Of a stretch of DNA of 64,000 nt, positions 35,181-43,969 are shown piece by piece. This stretch comes from Leeuwenhoekiella polynyae (GTDB lineage: Bacteria; Bacteroidota; Bacteroidia; Flavobacteriales; Flavobacteriaceae). The translations under genes were made by a program, and so were the position numbers. The stretch is from assembly GCF_042683665.1 (NCBI RefSeq), contig NZ_JBHUOO010000045.1. One strand, written 5' to 3'. The notes beneath the pieces are model-generated. The model worked only from the letters and a program-made list of their open reading frames with translations, had not been told where the DNA came from and ran no database searches. Position 1 is the stretch's first letter, and each line of letters starts with the position of its first letter.

Positions 35181-35981
35181 TTAAGAATTGCTCGCCTCAT
35201 TCATTTGCTCTGTAGTAGCAAACTTCCATTTTGGTTTTTCTTCAACACCAGATTGTACTTCTTTTATAGCCTGCACGATATTATTATAAGCTCCACAACG
35301 GCAAATATTACCAGATATACGCTCTCTGATTTCTTCCTCAGAAAGTTCTAGATCGCTTTTGACATTGGTAAAATCTTTAGTTACATAACTAGCCTCTCCA
35401 TTCTTAGCTTCTTCTAATAAAGCTAAAGAAGAACAAAGCTGTCCCGGCGTACAATAACCACATTGAAAACCATCATGTTTTAAGAAGGCTTGTTGCATAG
35501 GGTGCAACTCAGTATTATCTGTAAGACCTTCAACAGTAGTGATCTCTTTGTCTTTACAAGTAGCTGCGAGAGTTAAGCAAGAAAGCTTACGCTTACCGTC
35601 TATCATCACAGTACAAGCTCCACATTGACCGTGGTCACATCCCTTTTTTGTTCCTGTTAAATTTAAGTGTTCGCGTAGTGCATCTAGTAATGATGTTCTG
35701 GAATCTAGAGTAAGGGGTTCTACTTTGTTATTAACGTGAAGATTTACTTCGACTTCGTTTAAAAAAGCATTTAATGCTTTAGGCAAATCTGCATTTGTAG
35801 TGTTTCCGAATAATTCTGAAGTAAAATAAGATGAAGCCATAACGCTGACTCCTGCAGCAGAAACTTTACCTAGAAATCGTCTTCTTGAATCCCCAAAAAG
35901 TCCTAGCTGATTTAAAATCTGTTCTTCATCTTCTGTTAATTTTTCATTTTCGTGAGATGCGTTTTTGTTGAGCTTTTCCAT
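35181..35981 (-). CDS. 2Fe-2S subunit of molybdenum hydroxylase with Tat signal (PaoA-like)
   Basis: A 266-residue protein from the ATG at 35981 (the frame opens earlier at a TTG). A 34-residue acidic N-terminus precedes a twin-arginine signal RRRFLGKVSAAGVSVMASSYF at about 34-54, unusually far from the start. The first 2Fe-2S ferredoxin domain has CDHGQCGACTVMIDGKRKLSC and the second helical domain has FQCGYCTPGQLCS and GNICRCGAYNNIVQAI, so all eight cysteines are present. It transfers electrons between the Mo site and FAD in the complex, predicted to be periplasmic by Tat export. Confidence 0.93.
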   Translation of the reverse strand: MEKLNKNASHENEKLTEDEEQILNQLGLFGDSRRRFLGKVSAAGVSVMASSYFTSELFGNTTNADLPKALNAFLNEVEVNLHVNNKVEPLTLDSRTSLLDALREHLNLTGTKKGCDHGQCGACTVMIDGKRKLSCLTLAATCKDKEITTVEGLTDNTELHPMQQAFLKHDGFQCGYCTPGQLCSSLALLEEAKNGEASYVTKDFTNVKSDLELSEEEIRERISGNICRCGAYNNIVQAIKEVQSGVEEKPKWKFATTEQMNEASNS

Positions 35982-36266
35982 AAGCAATAGATTGTAGTTT
36001 TAAGATAGTTAATTGAACTGCTTCAAAATAGATATGCAATACATCGCATTTCAGAAGAAAAAACTATCAATTACAAGTTATTACTTAAACAAATGTTTCG
36101 GTTGAAAACAGTACTAAATGTCTCTTAAGGAAATTAATATGAATTCATAAATATTTGAATAAATCGGTAGTTTTGAATGTATGTGTTGTATTTCAGAATT
36201 AAAAGAAAACATTTTGTTTGTAGATTGAGATTTAATATTGAAATTTTGAAAATATTCTAAATACTT

Positions 36267-38381
36267 ATGTATAAGCAATCAGCTTTATATTTTGTTACCC
36301 AGTTAATTTGGGTTTACATCTTGTTAGTTTCTGTAGATTCTTTTAGTCAAGAACTAACTTCTGATTTTGAGCATACTAATGTGCTTATAAATGAAACTAG
36401 TCCTTATTTGCTTCAGCATGCGCACAATCCCGTAAACTGGCAACCATGGAGTGAAGCCGCATTTGAGCAAGCTAAATCTAAAAACAAACTGGTCATTGTG
36501 AGTATTGGTTATTCTTCATGTCACTGGTGTCATGTTATGGAGGAAGAAACTTTTTCGCAGGAAGATGTTGCTCAGGTAATGAATAAAAATTTTATAAACA
36601 TTAAAGTTGATCGTGAAGAGCGCCCTGATGTAGATCAGGTTTATATGACGGCAGTGCAACTTATACAAGGTAGTGGAGGCTGGCCCCTTAATATAATCGT
36701 TTTACCTGACGGAAAGCCTCTTTATGGCGGTACTTACCACACAAAAGCAGACTGGATTAAACTCTTGAACGCTCTTTCTAAAACCTATAAAGAACAACCA
36801 GAAAAAGCTACTGAATTTGCAAGTCGGCTGGCTGCTGGTATCCAGGAAAAAAATGATTTTGGTATCAAAAAGGAAACTGTTTTTTTTTCAAAAAAATTAC
36901 TGAATGAAACTATTAATACTTTAAAAGAAAATTGGGACTTGAAGTATGGTGGTTTAAAAGGACAGCAAAAATTTATGCTTCCGGCTAATCTCAACTTTTT
37001 GTTAGACTATGTAACATTAAGTAACGATGCGCAAGCAAAAGAATATACAAACCTTTCGCTAGATAATATTGCTTTAAGAGGAGTTTACGATCACGTAGAT
37101 GGTGGTTTTTTTAGATATAGTGTAGATGAAAAATGGCAACTGCCGCATTTTGAGAAAATGCTTTATGATAATGCGCAACTTTTAAGTGTGTATGCTAATG
37201 CCTATAAGGTATTCAAAAAGCCGCTTTATAAAGAGCGTATTGAAGAGACCTATCAATTTTTAAATAGCGTTTTTAAATCAAAAAGCGGCGCTTATATAGC
37301 TGCATTAGATGCGGATGTAAATGGTGAAGAAGGTACTTATTATTTATGGAAGCTTGAAGAATTAGAAGCTATAATAACAGATCGATTTGAGCTATTTAAA
37401 GCTTATTATAACATTTTTGAATCAAATGCGGTAGAATCTGAAAGCTATCATTTGTTTGCAACCGAAACGAATTCAAAATTCTGTGCGAATCAAAATATCT
37501 CTGAAGCTGAATTGATCAATCTTAAAATAGAATGGAAGACCAACTTGCAGCAGCGGCGTCATCAAAGACAACTGCCACGTAAAGACGATAAGATCATTAT
37601 ATCCTGGAATGCATTATTGATTTCCGGGCTGGTAGATGCATACGAAGCGCTGGGTGATGCTAAATACCTCAACGAAGCTCAGAAAATTTACACCACACTT
37701 TTAAAGAATGCTTATATCTCTCAAAATCTGATGCATTCCTATAAAAAAAACAGCAAGCCCGTTGATGGCTTTTTAGATGACTATGTTTTTATGACTAAAG
37801 CATCTTTTGATTTATATTCTGCAACAACTGAATTGAAATATCTGGATCAAGCCACTAAATTTCTTAATCAGACCAAAGAAAAATTTTCTGATAATAAATC
37901 TGTGTTTTATAAGTTCAATTCTGGTGAAAAATTGATATCTAAGATCATTACCACGAATGATGGGGTTCAACCTTCGGCAAACTCGATAATGGCACAAAAC
38001 CTTCTCAAGCTTGGTCACTTTTATTATAATGAGGGTTATTTAAATGAATCTAAAAAAATGCTGACGGCGATTCACGAAAAGGTCACATCTTTTCCCGGAA
38101 ATTATTCCCAATGGTTTACGCTTCAACTCAATATGACCTATCCGTATTATGAGATAGCTGTTGTCGGCAAAGATACGCCTACTCTACTTTCAGAATTCAA
38201 TACAATGCATTTACCTAATACAATTCTTGTAGGAAGCAGTAAAACTCAAAATCAAGAACTTTTTGAAAGTCGTTTTGTAGCCGGAGAAACCTATATCTAT
38301 GTTTGTGAAGAAAGGGCTTGTAAATTGCCCGTAAAAACCATTAATGAGGCTATAAACCAGATGGAAACCGAAAATTATTAA
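36267..38381 (+). CDS. DUF255/thioredoxin-fold protein (YyaL/SPATA20-like)
   Basis: A 704-residue protein with a hydrophobic N-terminus (about residues 8-27, a possible signal or anchor, ending DSFSQE). The thioredoxin-like DUF255 domain has LINETSPYLLQHAHNPVNWQPW and the redox pair SSC85-HWC88-HVME. The remaining 500 residues form an (alpha/alpha)6 toroid like GlcNAc 2-epimerases and glucoamylases (VDGGFFRYSVDEKWQLPHFEKMLYDNAQL). The family is widely distributed; its reaction is not established. The next gene starts 2 bp downstream. Confidence 0.9.
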   Translation: MYKQSALYFVTQLIWVYILLVSVDSFSQELTSDFEHTNVLINETSPYLLQHAHNPVNWQPWSEAAFEQAKSKNKLVIVSIGYSSCHWCHVMEEETFSQEDVAQVMNKNFINIKVDREERPDVDQVYMTAVQLIQGSGGWPLNIIVLPDGKPLYGGTYHTKADWIKLLNALSKTYKEQPEKATEFASRLAAGIQEKNDFGIKKETVFFSKKLLNETINTLKENWDLKYGGLKGQQKFMLPANLNFLLDYVTLSNDAQAKEYTNLSLDNIALRGVYDHVDGGFFRYSVDEKWQLPHFEKMLYDNAQLLSVYANAYKVFKKPLYKERIEETYQFLNSVFKSKSGAYIAALDADVNGEEGTYYLWKLEELEAIITDRFELFKAYYNIFESNAVESESYHLFATETNSKFCANQNISEAELINLKIEWKTNLQQRRHQRQLPRKDDKIIISWNALLISGLVDAYEALGDAKYLNEAQKIYTTLLKNAYISQNLMHSYKKNSKPVDGFLDDYVFMTKASFDLYSATTELKYLDQATKFLNQTKEKFSDNKSVFYKFNSGEKLISKIITTNDGVQPSANSIMAQNLLKLGHFYYNEGYLNESKKMLTAIHEKVTSFPGNYSQWFTLQLNMTYPYYEIAVVGKDTPTLLSEFNTMHLPNTILVGSSKTQNQELFESRFVAGETYIYVCEERACKLPVKTINEAINQMETENY

Positions 38382-38383
38382 TT

Positions 38384-39088
38384 ATGCGAATCACATTACT
38401 ACTGCTTTTTATCTTATTGGGTTCTCGGTCGTTTTCTCAAAAAACATATCACTTTGATTATATGCTAGAGACTAACTATATCTTGTATAAGGATTCTGTT
38501 AAGATTAAGCATCGCCCTTTTAGAACTGAAACTAGATCTCAAAAAAGATATCTGCTTACTAATTCTAAAGACAATTCGTATCTGGCAATTCTTACTGAAA
38601 AAGATAGTTTGTATTATAACCTACAATTTAAGAAACAGGATAAAATTAAGGCTAATATAATTTTATTAAAAAATGAATTTGATATCGCTGAACGTATCAA
38701 TATACCTTGTAAATATGTTCTTTCTAACAAAAATCACTTTCAATATCAAGTGAAAAATTATGCATTTCAGAAACTCCATGACACGGTGATTGGTTCAACA
38801 CAACTTCATCAACTTGTCCTTAAGTCGGTTAAAGAGAAAACAATTAAAAGAAAAAAAATAGGAGAGCTATATTATCTTATTGATACGGCAAAACTAGCTG
38901 ATAATTTACCTGTTTTAAAAAACGTTACTGCATACGAAGAATGGAAAACCGAGACTAGTTCACTACCTAATGGGCTTCTGAAAGAAACTTATTTCAGAGA
39001 CTTTTATGGATACATTGATTACAAAGAAACGGTTATAGGTTTTAAGGTGGTAGATAAATATATATGGATTGAAGAGCAATGTTTTTAG
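38384..39088 (+). CDS. secreted protein, unknown function
   Basis: A 234-residue protein with a clear signal peptide (MRITLLLLFILLGSRSFSQ) and a beta-rich mature part, pattern DYMLETNYILYKDS...YLLTNSKDNSYLAILTEK. It loosely resembles Bacteroidetes GLPGLI-type or DUF-class exported proteins, but I do not recognise the family. It begins 2 bp after the YyaL-like gene and shares the terminator at 39106-39136 with it, so it is probably cotranscribed. Confidence 0.65.
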   Translation: MRITLLLLFILLGSRSFSQKTYHFDYMLETNYILYKDSVKIKHRPFRTETRSQKRYLLTNSKDNSYLAILTEKDSLYYNLQFKKQDKIKANIILLKNEFDIAERINIPCKYVLSNKNHFQYQVKNYAFQKLHDTVIGSTQLHQLVLKSVKEKTIKRKKIGELYYLIDTAKLADNLPVLKNVTAYEEWKTETSSLPNGLLKETYFRDFYGYIDYKETVIGFKVVDKYIWIEEQCF

Positions 39089-39105
39089 ATTAATCATGCC
39101 CACAA

Positions 39106-39136
39106 AAAAACCCACCAGATCAGGTGGGTTTTTCAT
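39106..39136. terminator. bidirectional intrinsic terminator
   Basis: AACCCACC (39109-39116) pairs perfectly with GGTGGGTT (39123-39130), with A-run and T-run flanks. Confidence 0.85.
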
Positions 39137-39153
39137 TCTATATATTTAAGGTC

Positions 39154-39627
39154 TTATGCAAGATCTTCAAGTCTTTCAATCGTATTTAGAGATTTTTCTA
39201 CCTCTAATTTTTGATTAGCGATCATAGAAGTAATTTCTGGAGTAAAGTTTTTACTGTCTAAAACTTCTTGATATTCCTCAACACTCGCTTTCTCACCACG
39301 AATGCATTCTTCTAAAATTGCTTCATCTTTATCTGAACTCAGTGATTCTTTTACATTCATCCAAGTTCTGTGTAAAGATCCTGCAGCGCTTCCTGATTCA
39401 TTAGGCTTTTCATTGAGGTTTACTAAAACATCACTAATCTCTGTTGCAAAGCGATTGCGTAAGGCAGATTTATTTTTTAAATATTCCTTCAGATTTACAT
39501 CTTTGGCTTTTACCATAGCTTCTTTATAACCTTTTTCCGCATCATAGTTTTTCTCTAGTAAATGCTGAAGATTGGTTACAGTTTCTTCGTGAGACTTTTC
39601 TCTTGCTTTTTCAATTGTAGTTTGCAT
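39154..39627 (-). CDS. DUF2383 / PA2169-type four-helix protein
   Basis: A 157-residue soluble helical protein of the DUF2383 family: NLQHLLEKNYDAEKGYKEAMVKA, LHRTWMNVKESLS, then CIRGEKASVEEYQEVLDSK. The family folds as a ferritin-like helical bundle and often accompanies stress or envelope genes; no reaction is known. Its E/H metal ligands are incomplete, so I would not predict iron binding. It is monocistronic, with a strong terminator after it. Confidence 0.85.
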   Translation of the reverse strand: MQTTIEKAREKSHEETVTNLQHLLEKNYDAEKGYKEAMVKAKDVNLKEYLKNKSALRNRFATEISDVLVNLNEKPNESGSAAGSLHRTWMNVKESLSSDKDEAILEECIRGEKASVEEYQEVLDSKNFTPEITSMIANQKLEVEKSLNTIERLEDLA

Positions 39628-39798
39628 AATATATATTGTTAGTTAAACATTTTTAATAAGACTATTTATTTTTAATAATAATGAATCCTATTAAATTTCA
39701 CATATAAAATTACAAGAGACATAAGCTTTAATTATTTAAATTAATACAGTTTAACGTCTTTGCGTTAATTTAACTTAAGCGATAAGGCTCAATTAATT

Positions 39799-39820
39799 AA
39801 ATCTCGATTTTCGCATAAAT
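39799..39820 (+). repeat. short relative of the CTCGAT hairpin repeat
   Basis: AAATCTCGATTTTCG-ca-TAAATA resembles the ends of the repeat at 30719-30838, with the palindrome decayed. It lies 24 bases before the K+ channel ATG. Confidence 0.4.
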
Positions 39821-39843
39821 AGTTTTTAACTTGCTCGTTTAGC

Positions 39844-40803
39844 ATGAGCCGGAAAATTATGAGAACAACACCGAGAACTTCTAAACAAAAAGAATTTAAC
39901 GACTTTGGGCTGGGAGAAAAAGCGACTGCTGGGCACTACAGGGTTTTAAACAAAGACGGTTCATTCAATATCAAAAAGGAAAACGTGGCATTTTGGGAGA
40001 AAATAAATTTCTTTCATGCTTTGGTCTCTATGAAGTGGATCAAGTTTTTTGCAATTGTTCTTGCAACCTATTTCTGTGTCAATCTCATTTTTGCTTCAGT
40101 TTATATGCTGATAGGTATTGAACATCTCACTGGTATATATGGTACAACTCCTGTAGAACAATTTGTAGAAGCCTTCTTTTTTAGCGCGCAAACCATCACA
40201 ACTTTGGGTTATGGTCAGGTTGCTCCTACTGGAATTTTAGCCAATATCGTTGCTGCTACCGAATCTATGATGGGACTTCTGGGTTTTGCACTGGCAACCG
40301 GGATGGTTTACGGGCGATTTTCTAAACCGGCTGCAAAATTAAAGTATAGTCAGACTGCAGTAATTGCTCCTTATCGTGATATTAATGGATTCATGTTTAG
40401 AGTAGTTAATCCTCACGGAAATCAATTGCTTGAAGTTGAAGCCAGCGTGTCTTTGTCTATGCTTCGAGATAATTCTCCATTACGCGATTTCTTTACTTTA
40501 GAGCTAGAACGCTCTAATGTGGTGCTGTTACCAGCAGCCTGGACAATCGTTCATCCTATAACAGATGACAGTCCGTTTTATGGGATTTCACAAGCAGATT
40601 TATTCCGAAAGGATGCTGAAATCATAGTTGTTATTAAAGCCTTTGATGAAACGTTCTCTCAATCGGTTTATTCTAGATCTTCCTATAAATTTTCTGAAAT
40701 AGAATGGGGTGCAAAGTTTACCTATCTAATATCCCATAAAAATGGAAAATCTTCAGTAGATGTGAGCGGAATCAGTAAAACCGAAAAAGCCAGCCTCAAT
40801 TAA
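39844..40803 (+). CDS. inward-rectifier K+ channel (KirBac family)
   Basis: A 319-residue inner-membrane channel. The N-terminus has the Kir-conserved R-LNKDGSFNI segment (about 38-46). A first membrane helix lies at about 63-86, the pore helix leads to the selectivity filter T120-LGYG124, and the second membrane helix is at about 136-153. The cytosolic C-terminal domain (about 165-319) is the immunoglobulin-like Kir domain (FMFRVVNPHGNQLLEVEASVSLSM, AWTIVHPITDDSPFYGIS). Kir channels are tetrameric; KirBac proteins respond to lipids and pH. This is the only ion channel in the window. Confidence 0.93.
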   Translation: MSRKIMRTTPRTSKQKEFNDFGLGEKATAGHYRVLNKDGSFNIKKENVAFWEKINFFHALVSMKWIKFFAIVLATYFCVNLIFASVYMLIGIEHLTGIYGTTPVEQFVEAFFFSAQTITTLGYGQVAPTGILANIVAATESMMGLLGFALATGMVYGRFSKPAAKLKYSQTAVIAPYRDINGFMFRVVNPHGNQLLEVEASVSLSMLRDNSPLRDFFTLELERSNVVLLPAAWTIVHPITDDSPFYGISQADLFRKDAEIIVVIKAFDETFSQSVYSRSSYKFSEIEWGAKFTYLISHKNGKSSVDVSGISKTEKASLN

Positions 40804-40864
40804 TACTGACTAAGAATACTTTTAAAGTTTCATTAAATAGCCCGCCTTAAAGGCTGTAGATTAA

Positions 40865-40872
40865 TATGTTTG
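40865..40872 (+). promoter_or_regulatory. -7 promoter box for the PAP2 gene
   Basis: TATGTTTG matches TAnnTTTG and lies 52 bases before the ATG at 40925; no -33 TTG is evident. Confidence 0.4.
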
Positions 40873-40924
40873 TAAGAATTACCTAGATACGCAATTCAAC
40901 TAAAACAAAACCCATTCTGAATTT

Positions 40925-41659
40925 ATGAGAAGATCCCTTTTTGAATTTATTTATAAACTACGGAATATTCTTGCTCAAAAATTCAAGCAATACAATACAA
41001 ATCTACCCTATATTTTAACGGTTATTATTGCCTTAATAATTGTTATTGTAGGCACCAATCTTTTTATAGAGTTAACAGATACATTAGAGTCAGAGACACT
41101 TTCTTCCTGGGATACTGCAATTACAGATTATGTGCTATCGTACAGAAATCCTGTACTTACTAAATATTTTATGTTTGTGACAGATGTAGGCGATTTATAC
41201 GGCTACCTGATTGTTTTAGGAATCTTTTTTGGAGTTTCGTTCTTTGTGTTCAAAAAGTGGAAGTATGTTTTACAAACAACACTTGTCCTAGCATTAGCAT
41301 CGGTTTCTAATGTTATTTTAAAGCGTTTTATAGATCGTGCTCGCCCTAGTATAGAACATTTAGTTTCTGTAGAAACATTGAGTTATCCTAGTGGTCACGC
41401 TATGAGTGCGATGGCTTTTTATGGGTTTCTAATATACCTGTTTACTCAATTTAAAATGAATAGGTTTTTAAAAATAGCTTCTATCACCATATTAACTATA
41501 CTGCTATTAAGTATTGGAATCAGCCGAATTTACTTAGGTGTTCACTTTCCTTCTGATATCGCAGGCGGATTTATAGCAGGATTTATCTGGGTAATCTTTT
41601 GTATTCTTTTATTTAATATCATCGAACTTTTTAAAAAAGATCCTCAAACAAAAGCTTAA
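40925..41659 (+). CDS. PAP2 family phosphatase (acid phosphatase/lipid phosphatase)
   Basis: A 244-residue integral membrane protein with about six segments. The three PAP2 active-site motifs are intact: KRFIDRARPS, YPSGHAMSA and SRIYLGVHFPSDIAGG. Such enzymes dephosphorylate lipid phosphates (phosphatidate, undecaprenyl diphosphate or related). Undecaprenyl-PP recycling is a reasonable guess but not shown by sequence. Its stop codon lies 6 bp from the converging TamA-like gene, with a small hairpin spanning both ends. Confidence 0.9.
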   Translation: MRRSLFEFIYKLRNILAQKFKQYNTNLPYILTVIIALIIVIVGTNLFIELTDTLESETLSSWDTAITDYVLSYRNPVLTKYFMFVTDVGDLYGYLIVLGIFFGVSFFVFKKWKYVLQTTLVLALASVSNVILKRFIDRARPSIEHLVSVETLSYPSGHAMSAMAFYGFLIYLFTQFKMNRFLKIASITILTILLLSIGISRIYLGVHFPSDIAGGFIAGFIWVIFCILLFNIIELFKKDPQTKA

Positions 41660-41668
41660 AGCTTTTTA
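41649..41668. terminator. short hairpin spanning both converging stop codons
   Basis: AAAAGC (about 41650-41655) pairs with GCTTTT (41661-41666) around TTAAA. It could stop transcription in both directions, but the stem is short. Confidence 0.4.
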
Positions 41669-43969
41669 AAATGGGTAACCGATTGCGAAGTTGAGAATGG
41701 GGTTCTCAAAATCCCAAGACCAGCGCTGGCCTTCGGCTAAACTAGGATCGTGAAATGGTGCTGCAAGATCTAAACGAATCACAAAACTCTGAATATCTAC
41801 ACGCATCCCAAAACCACCACCTATTCCCAACTGGTTGATAAAATCACTACCAAATGTATCGCCTTCTAAAGCTTCATTATCTGTGGTATTCCATACATTA
41901 CCGGCATCTACAAAAAATGCTCCCTGAAGCAAGCTAATCAACGGAAAACGGTATTCCAGATTAGCTTCTAAACGCAAGTTCCCGGTCTGATCATAATAAC
42001 TGTAAGTCTCACTATCATCTGGCTGATAGGTCCCCGGACCAAGAGAACGGGTTCTAAAAGCCCTTACACTATACGGGCCACCAGCAAAATACTGTTTGGT
42101 ATACGGTACAACATCTGAGTTTCCATAAGGGATTCCCACACCTGCAAAAAGACGGGCTGCAATGGTTTGTTTTTCTGCGAAATTAAAATGGTAGCGTATG
42201 TCTCCATCAATACGCGCAAACTGAGCATACTCTAACCCAAAGATAGTTTGAGGCTTATCTCCGCCTGCAATTAGACTCAAGCTGTTTCCTGCAGTCTCAA
42301 AGTTTCCATTAAAATAAATCTGGTGCTTTTTACCCGTATCAACCATTCCATTATAAATAAAAGAATAGGTCAAACCCGATATAAACTGCTGATCAAAACT
42401 GGTTTGTAAAAAGGGATTTGCCTCAAGAATGTCGTCAAAAGCATCAGTCGTATTAGCCAGTGAAACATAATTTATAGAGACCGGATTGATCTCGTGCGTC
42501 ACATACTTATTAGCTTGCCACACATAACCAAATTTAGCTTCTACAGAACCTAGTGTAAAATATTGGGTTCTATTTAAATACGAGACGCCCAACTCCATTT
42601 TGGTCTTGGGAATATCATATTTAAAATAATTCTTAGAGATCTCAATAGGAAAGAGCATTCTTGGAAAAATAAGCGAACTACTCACACCCAACTGAATGCT
42701 TGAAGAACCCTGATTGTTTCCTGATCCTCCTACTTGTATCTCATACGCTCCGTCTAAAGAGATATTGAGAGTTTCTCCTCCTTTAAACAAGTTTCTATTG
42801 ATAAACGTAAGACCCAGTCCCGGACCGGAGAATCCGTTAGATTTAGTTACCGCCTTAACCTCTGCACGTACTGCTCGCTTATTTAATGGCGATAAGTAAA
42901 TATTTGCTGCTAGCTGCCCCAGACTATCTTCATCTTTATTTTCTAACTCGTCATACCTAATATTTACAAACTTGTATGCTCCTATAGATCCCAGACGCCT
43001 CCCTGTTGCTTTTGAAGTTGCCGGACTGTACAGATCACCTTCTTCAATTAAAACAAATGGGTCTAAACGTTTTGGTTTAAAATACACTTCATCTTGAATA
43101 AAATCTTTTTTTGCAAAGCGTGTGGTATCTAATTGAGTACTGTCTGCATCTACCCGATTATTAGGAAAAATATTCACCTTCGCTATTTTATAAGGTACAA
43201 TAGATTTCTGCGGTACATCTTTTTTTAATCGTAAATAGAGATCGAATTTCTTGTTTTTATACTGATTGGTATCGGTTTCAAAAATCAAAAAACCAGAGTT
43301 AAAATTGTAATATCCTTCACCTTTTAAATAAGCATCAATACGTTCGCGCTCTGCTTTCATCGCATTCAAACTGAAACGCATATCAGGTTTTATTAAAGTT
43401 TCTGATAAAGAGTTCTGAATTTTACTATAAACTGGTAAAGTATCTGTATCTAACTGAAAAGTTTTAAGACGATAGGGTTTTGATAAGCGTAAACGATAAA
43501 TCGCTTCAGCCTCTTTATTAGTCGTGTCTCTTACGATCTCAGAATTTGCAACGCTGTAAAAAAAACCTTTATTTTCTAAACGATTCAACAGAATTTGCTC
43601 CATCTCATACGTCTGAATATCTGACGCATAAACAGGTTCTTTACCCATTTTTTTATTGAAAAATTTGTTTATAAAGCCGGGTTTTTCTCTATTAGCTTTA
43701 TAATGAAAATACAAACCGGGATATCCTCCTAAAACCGAACTCACCGGCTCTGGCCGCAATGCAGCTTTTAAGTCTAGCTCTATATCATCAAGATCATTAA
43801 CTACAGAATCTGGTGTGAGTATAACTGTTTCTTTAGTATATAAAAATTCATCATCAGGTATAAAACGCTCTACCGAACAGCTGTAAAGAAACAGCACAGT
43901 TAGAAGTGCAAGAACAATTTGAGCCGTACTTATCGAAAAAAATATTTTTGTATTATTCATTCGTTTCAT
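41666..43969 (-). CDS. outer-membrane assembly protein of the BamA/TamA family, lipoprotein type
   Basis: A 767-residue protein with a signal peptide ending LFLYSC (lipobox, Cys31 approx.), then POTRA-like domains (about 110-370) and a 16-strand-type Omp85 barrel. The last two barrel motifs are VRAFRTRSLGPGTY (the VRGF/R loop-6 motif) and a C-terminal LNFAIGYPF. It is the Bacteroidetes counterpart of TamA/BamA and sits downstream of TamB with a 17-bp overlap, so the two are coexpressed and should work together in outer-membrane protein or lipid transport. An ATG three codons later (43960) is possible. Confidence 0.92.
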   Translation of the reverse strand: MKRMNNTKIFFSISTAQIVLALLTVLFLYSCSVERFIPDDEFLYTKETVILTPDSVVNDLDDIELDLKAALRPEPVSSVLGGYPGLYFHYKANREKPGFINKFFNKKMGKEPVYASDIQTYEMEQILLNRLENKGFFYSVANSEIVRDTTNKEAEAIYRLRLSKPYRLKTFQLDTDTLPVYSKIQNSLSETLIKPDMRFSLNAMKAERERIDAYLKGEGYYNFNSGFLIFETDTNQYKNKKFDLYLRLKKDVPQKSIVPYKIAKVNIFPNNRVDADSTQLDTTRFAKKDFIQDEVYFKPKRLDPFVLIEEGDLYSPATSKATGRRLGSIGAYKFVNIRYDELENKDEDSLGQLAANIYLSPLNKRAVRAEVKAVTKSNGFSGPGLGLTFINRNLFKGGETLNISLDGAYEIQVGGSGNNQGSSSIQLGVSSSLIFPRMLFPIEISKNYFKYDIPKTKMELGVSYLNRTQYFTLGSVEAKFGYVWQANKYVTHEINPVSINYVSLANTTDAFDDILEANPFLQTSFDQQFISGLTYSFIYNGMVDTGKKHQIYFNGNFETAGNSLSLIAGGDKPQTIFGLEYAQFARIDGDIRYHFNFAEKQTIAARLFAGVGIPYGNSDVVPYTKQYFAGGPYSVRAFRTRSLGPGTYQPDDSETYSYYDQTGNLRLEANLEYRFPLISLLQGAFFVDAGNVWNTTDNEALEGDTFGSDFINQLGIGGGFGMRVDIQSFVIRLDLAAPFHDPSLAEGQRWSWDFENPILNFAIGYPF

